This document shows, piece after piece, positions 63,922-64,000 of a stretch of 64,000 nt of DNA. The DNA is from Neoceratodus forsteri (taxonomy: Eukaryota; Chordata; Ceratodontiformes; Ceratodontidae): the NCBI GenBank assembly GCA_016271365.2, contig CM057452.1, positions 1,242,757,001 to 1,242,821,000 on the forward strand, given 5' to 3'. The notes below the pieces were generated by a model, which was not told the origin of the DNA, ran no database searches, and saw only the letters and a list, made by a program, of their open reading frames with translations. The position numbers and the translations under genes are program-made. The stretch's first letter is position 1. The number at the start of each line of letters is the position of its first letter.

Positions 63922-64000
63922 ACTGTGCTTATGAAATAACCTGTACCCTGGTACAGATAGGTCCCAGTCATTGTATTGGGTGGCCCATGTTTCTGTGATG

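Larger units (their letters stand above)
61064..64000 (-). mobile_element. CR1 LINE of a second subfamily, runs off the window
   Basis: The minus strand reads endonuclease (63921-63001), RT (62974-61861), C-terminal part (61676-61184) and 3' UTR, ending with an unusual CATATGTTTGTATGTTTCTATG-type tail at 61075-61100. The proteins resemble but clearly differ from the copy at 58790. The element continues beyond 64000: the last bases still encode the endonuclease start (TWATQYNDWD). A 167-bp MITE interrupts the RT segment. Confidence 0.92.

Overview
The window reads as intergenic DNA from a large, transposon-rich vertebrate genome. I found no host protein-coding exon, rRNA gene or functional tRNA gene. 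Almost every coding signal belongs to a mobile element: CR1, L2-like, Tx1-like and L1 LINEs, Penelope-like elements (PLEs) with GIY-YIG domains, tRNA-derived SINEs, hAT-type DNA transposons with 8-bp target duplications, and TTAA-flanked foldback elements that look like Kolobok/T2 MITEs. That mixture, together with CR1 3' ends carrying the TTCTATGTTTCTATG tail, fits a non-mammalian tetrapod. An amphibian (possibly a caecilian) is my best guess; this is inference.

Layout, left to right. 0.5-3.1 kb: a decayed minus-strand L2-like LINE split by a plus-strand LINE tail. 3.9-15.2 kb: one minus-strand Tx1-like LINE broken apart by a 3.0-kb hAT element (which carries a 0.55-kb SINE), a 2.5-kb composite of palindromes and tandem repeats, and a CR1 3' end. 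15.2-22.1 kb: a SINE, then a near full-length 6.36-kb L1 flanked by an exact 18-bp target-site duplication. 22.1-26.2 kb: a nearly complete CR1 (ORF1 esterase, endonuclease, RT). 26.4-27.7 kb: a 340-bp tandem array. 27.7-28.9 kb: a PLE fragment and a SINE. 29.7-34.1 kb: an L2-like LINE split by another L2-like LINE of opposite strand. 37.5-39.5 kb: a run of large palindromes. 39.8-43.8 kb: unassigned DNA. 43.8-53.4 kb: a CR1 split by a SINE, a PLE and a 4.2-kb hAT element, which itself holds back-to-back TTAA-bounded foldbacks. 53.9-58.1 kb: an old SINE, a MITE and an 827-bp foldback element. 58.8-64.0 kb: two minus-strand CR1 copies, one interrupted by a 167-bp hAT-like MITE.

The elements do not act together as a gene system. 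The value of the window is its nested stratigraphy. Exact target-site duplications and re-joinable reading frames fix the order of insertion in several places, and they show two copies of one non-autonomous hAT family, at least two TTAA foldbacks and several other large inverted repeats. All LINE and PLE reading frames I checked are damaged by stops, frameshifts or substituted catalytic residues. No autonomous element appears intact.
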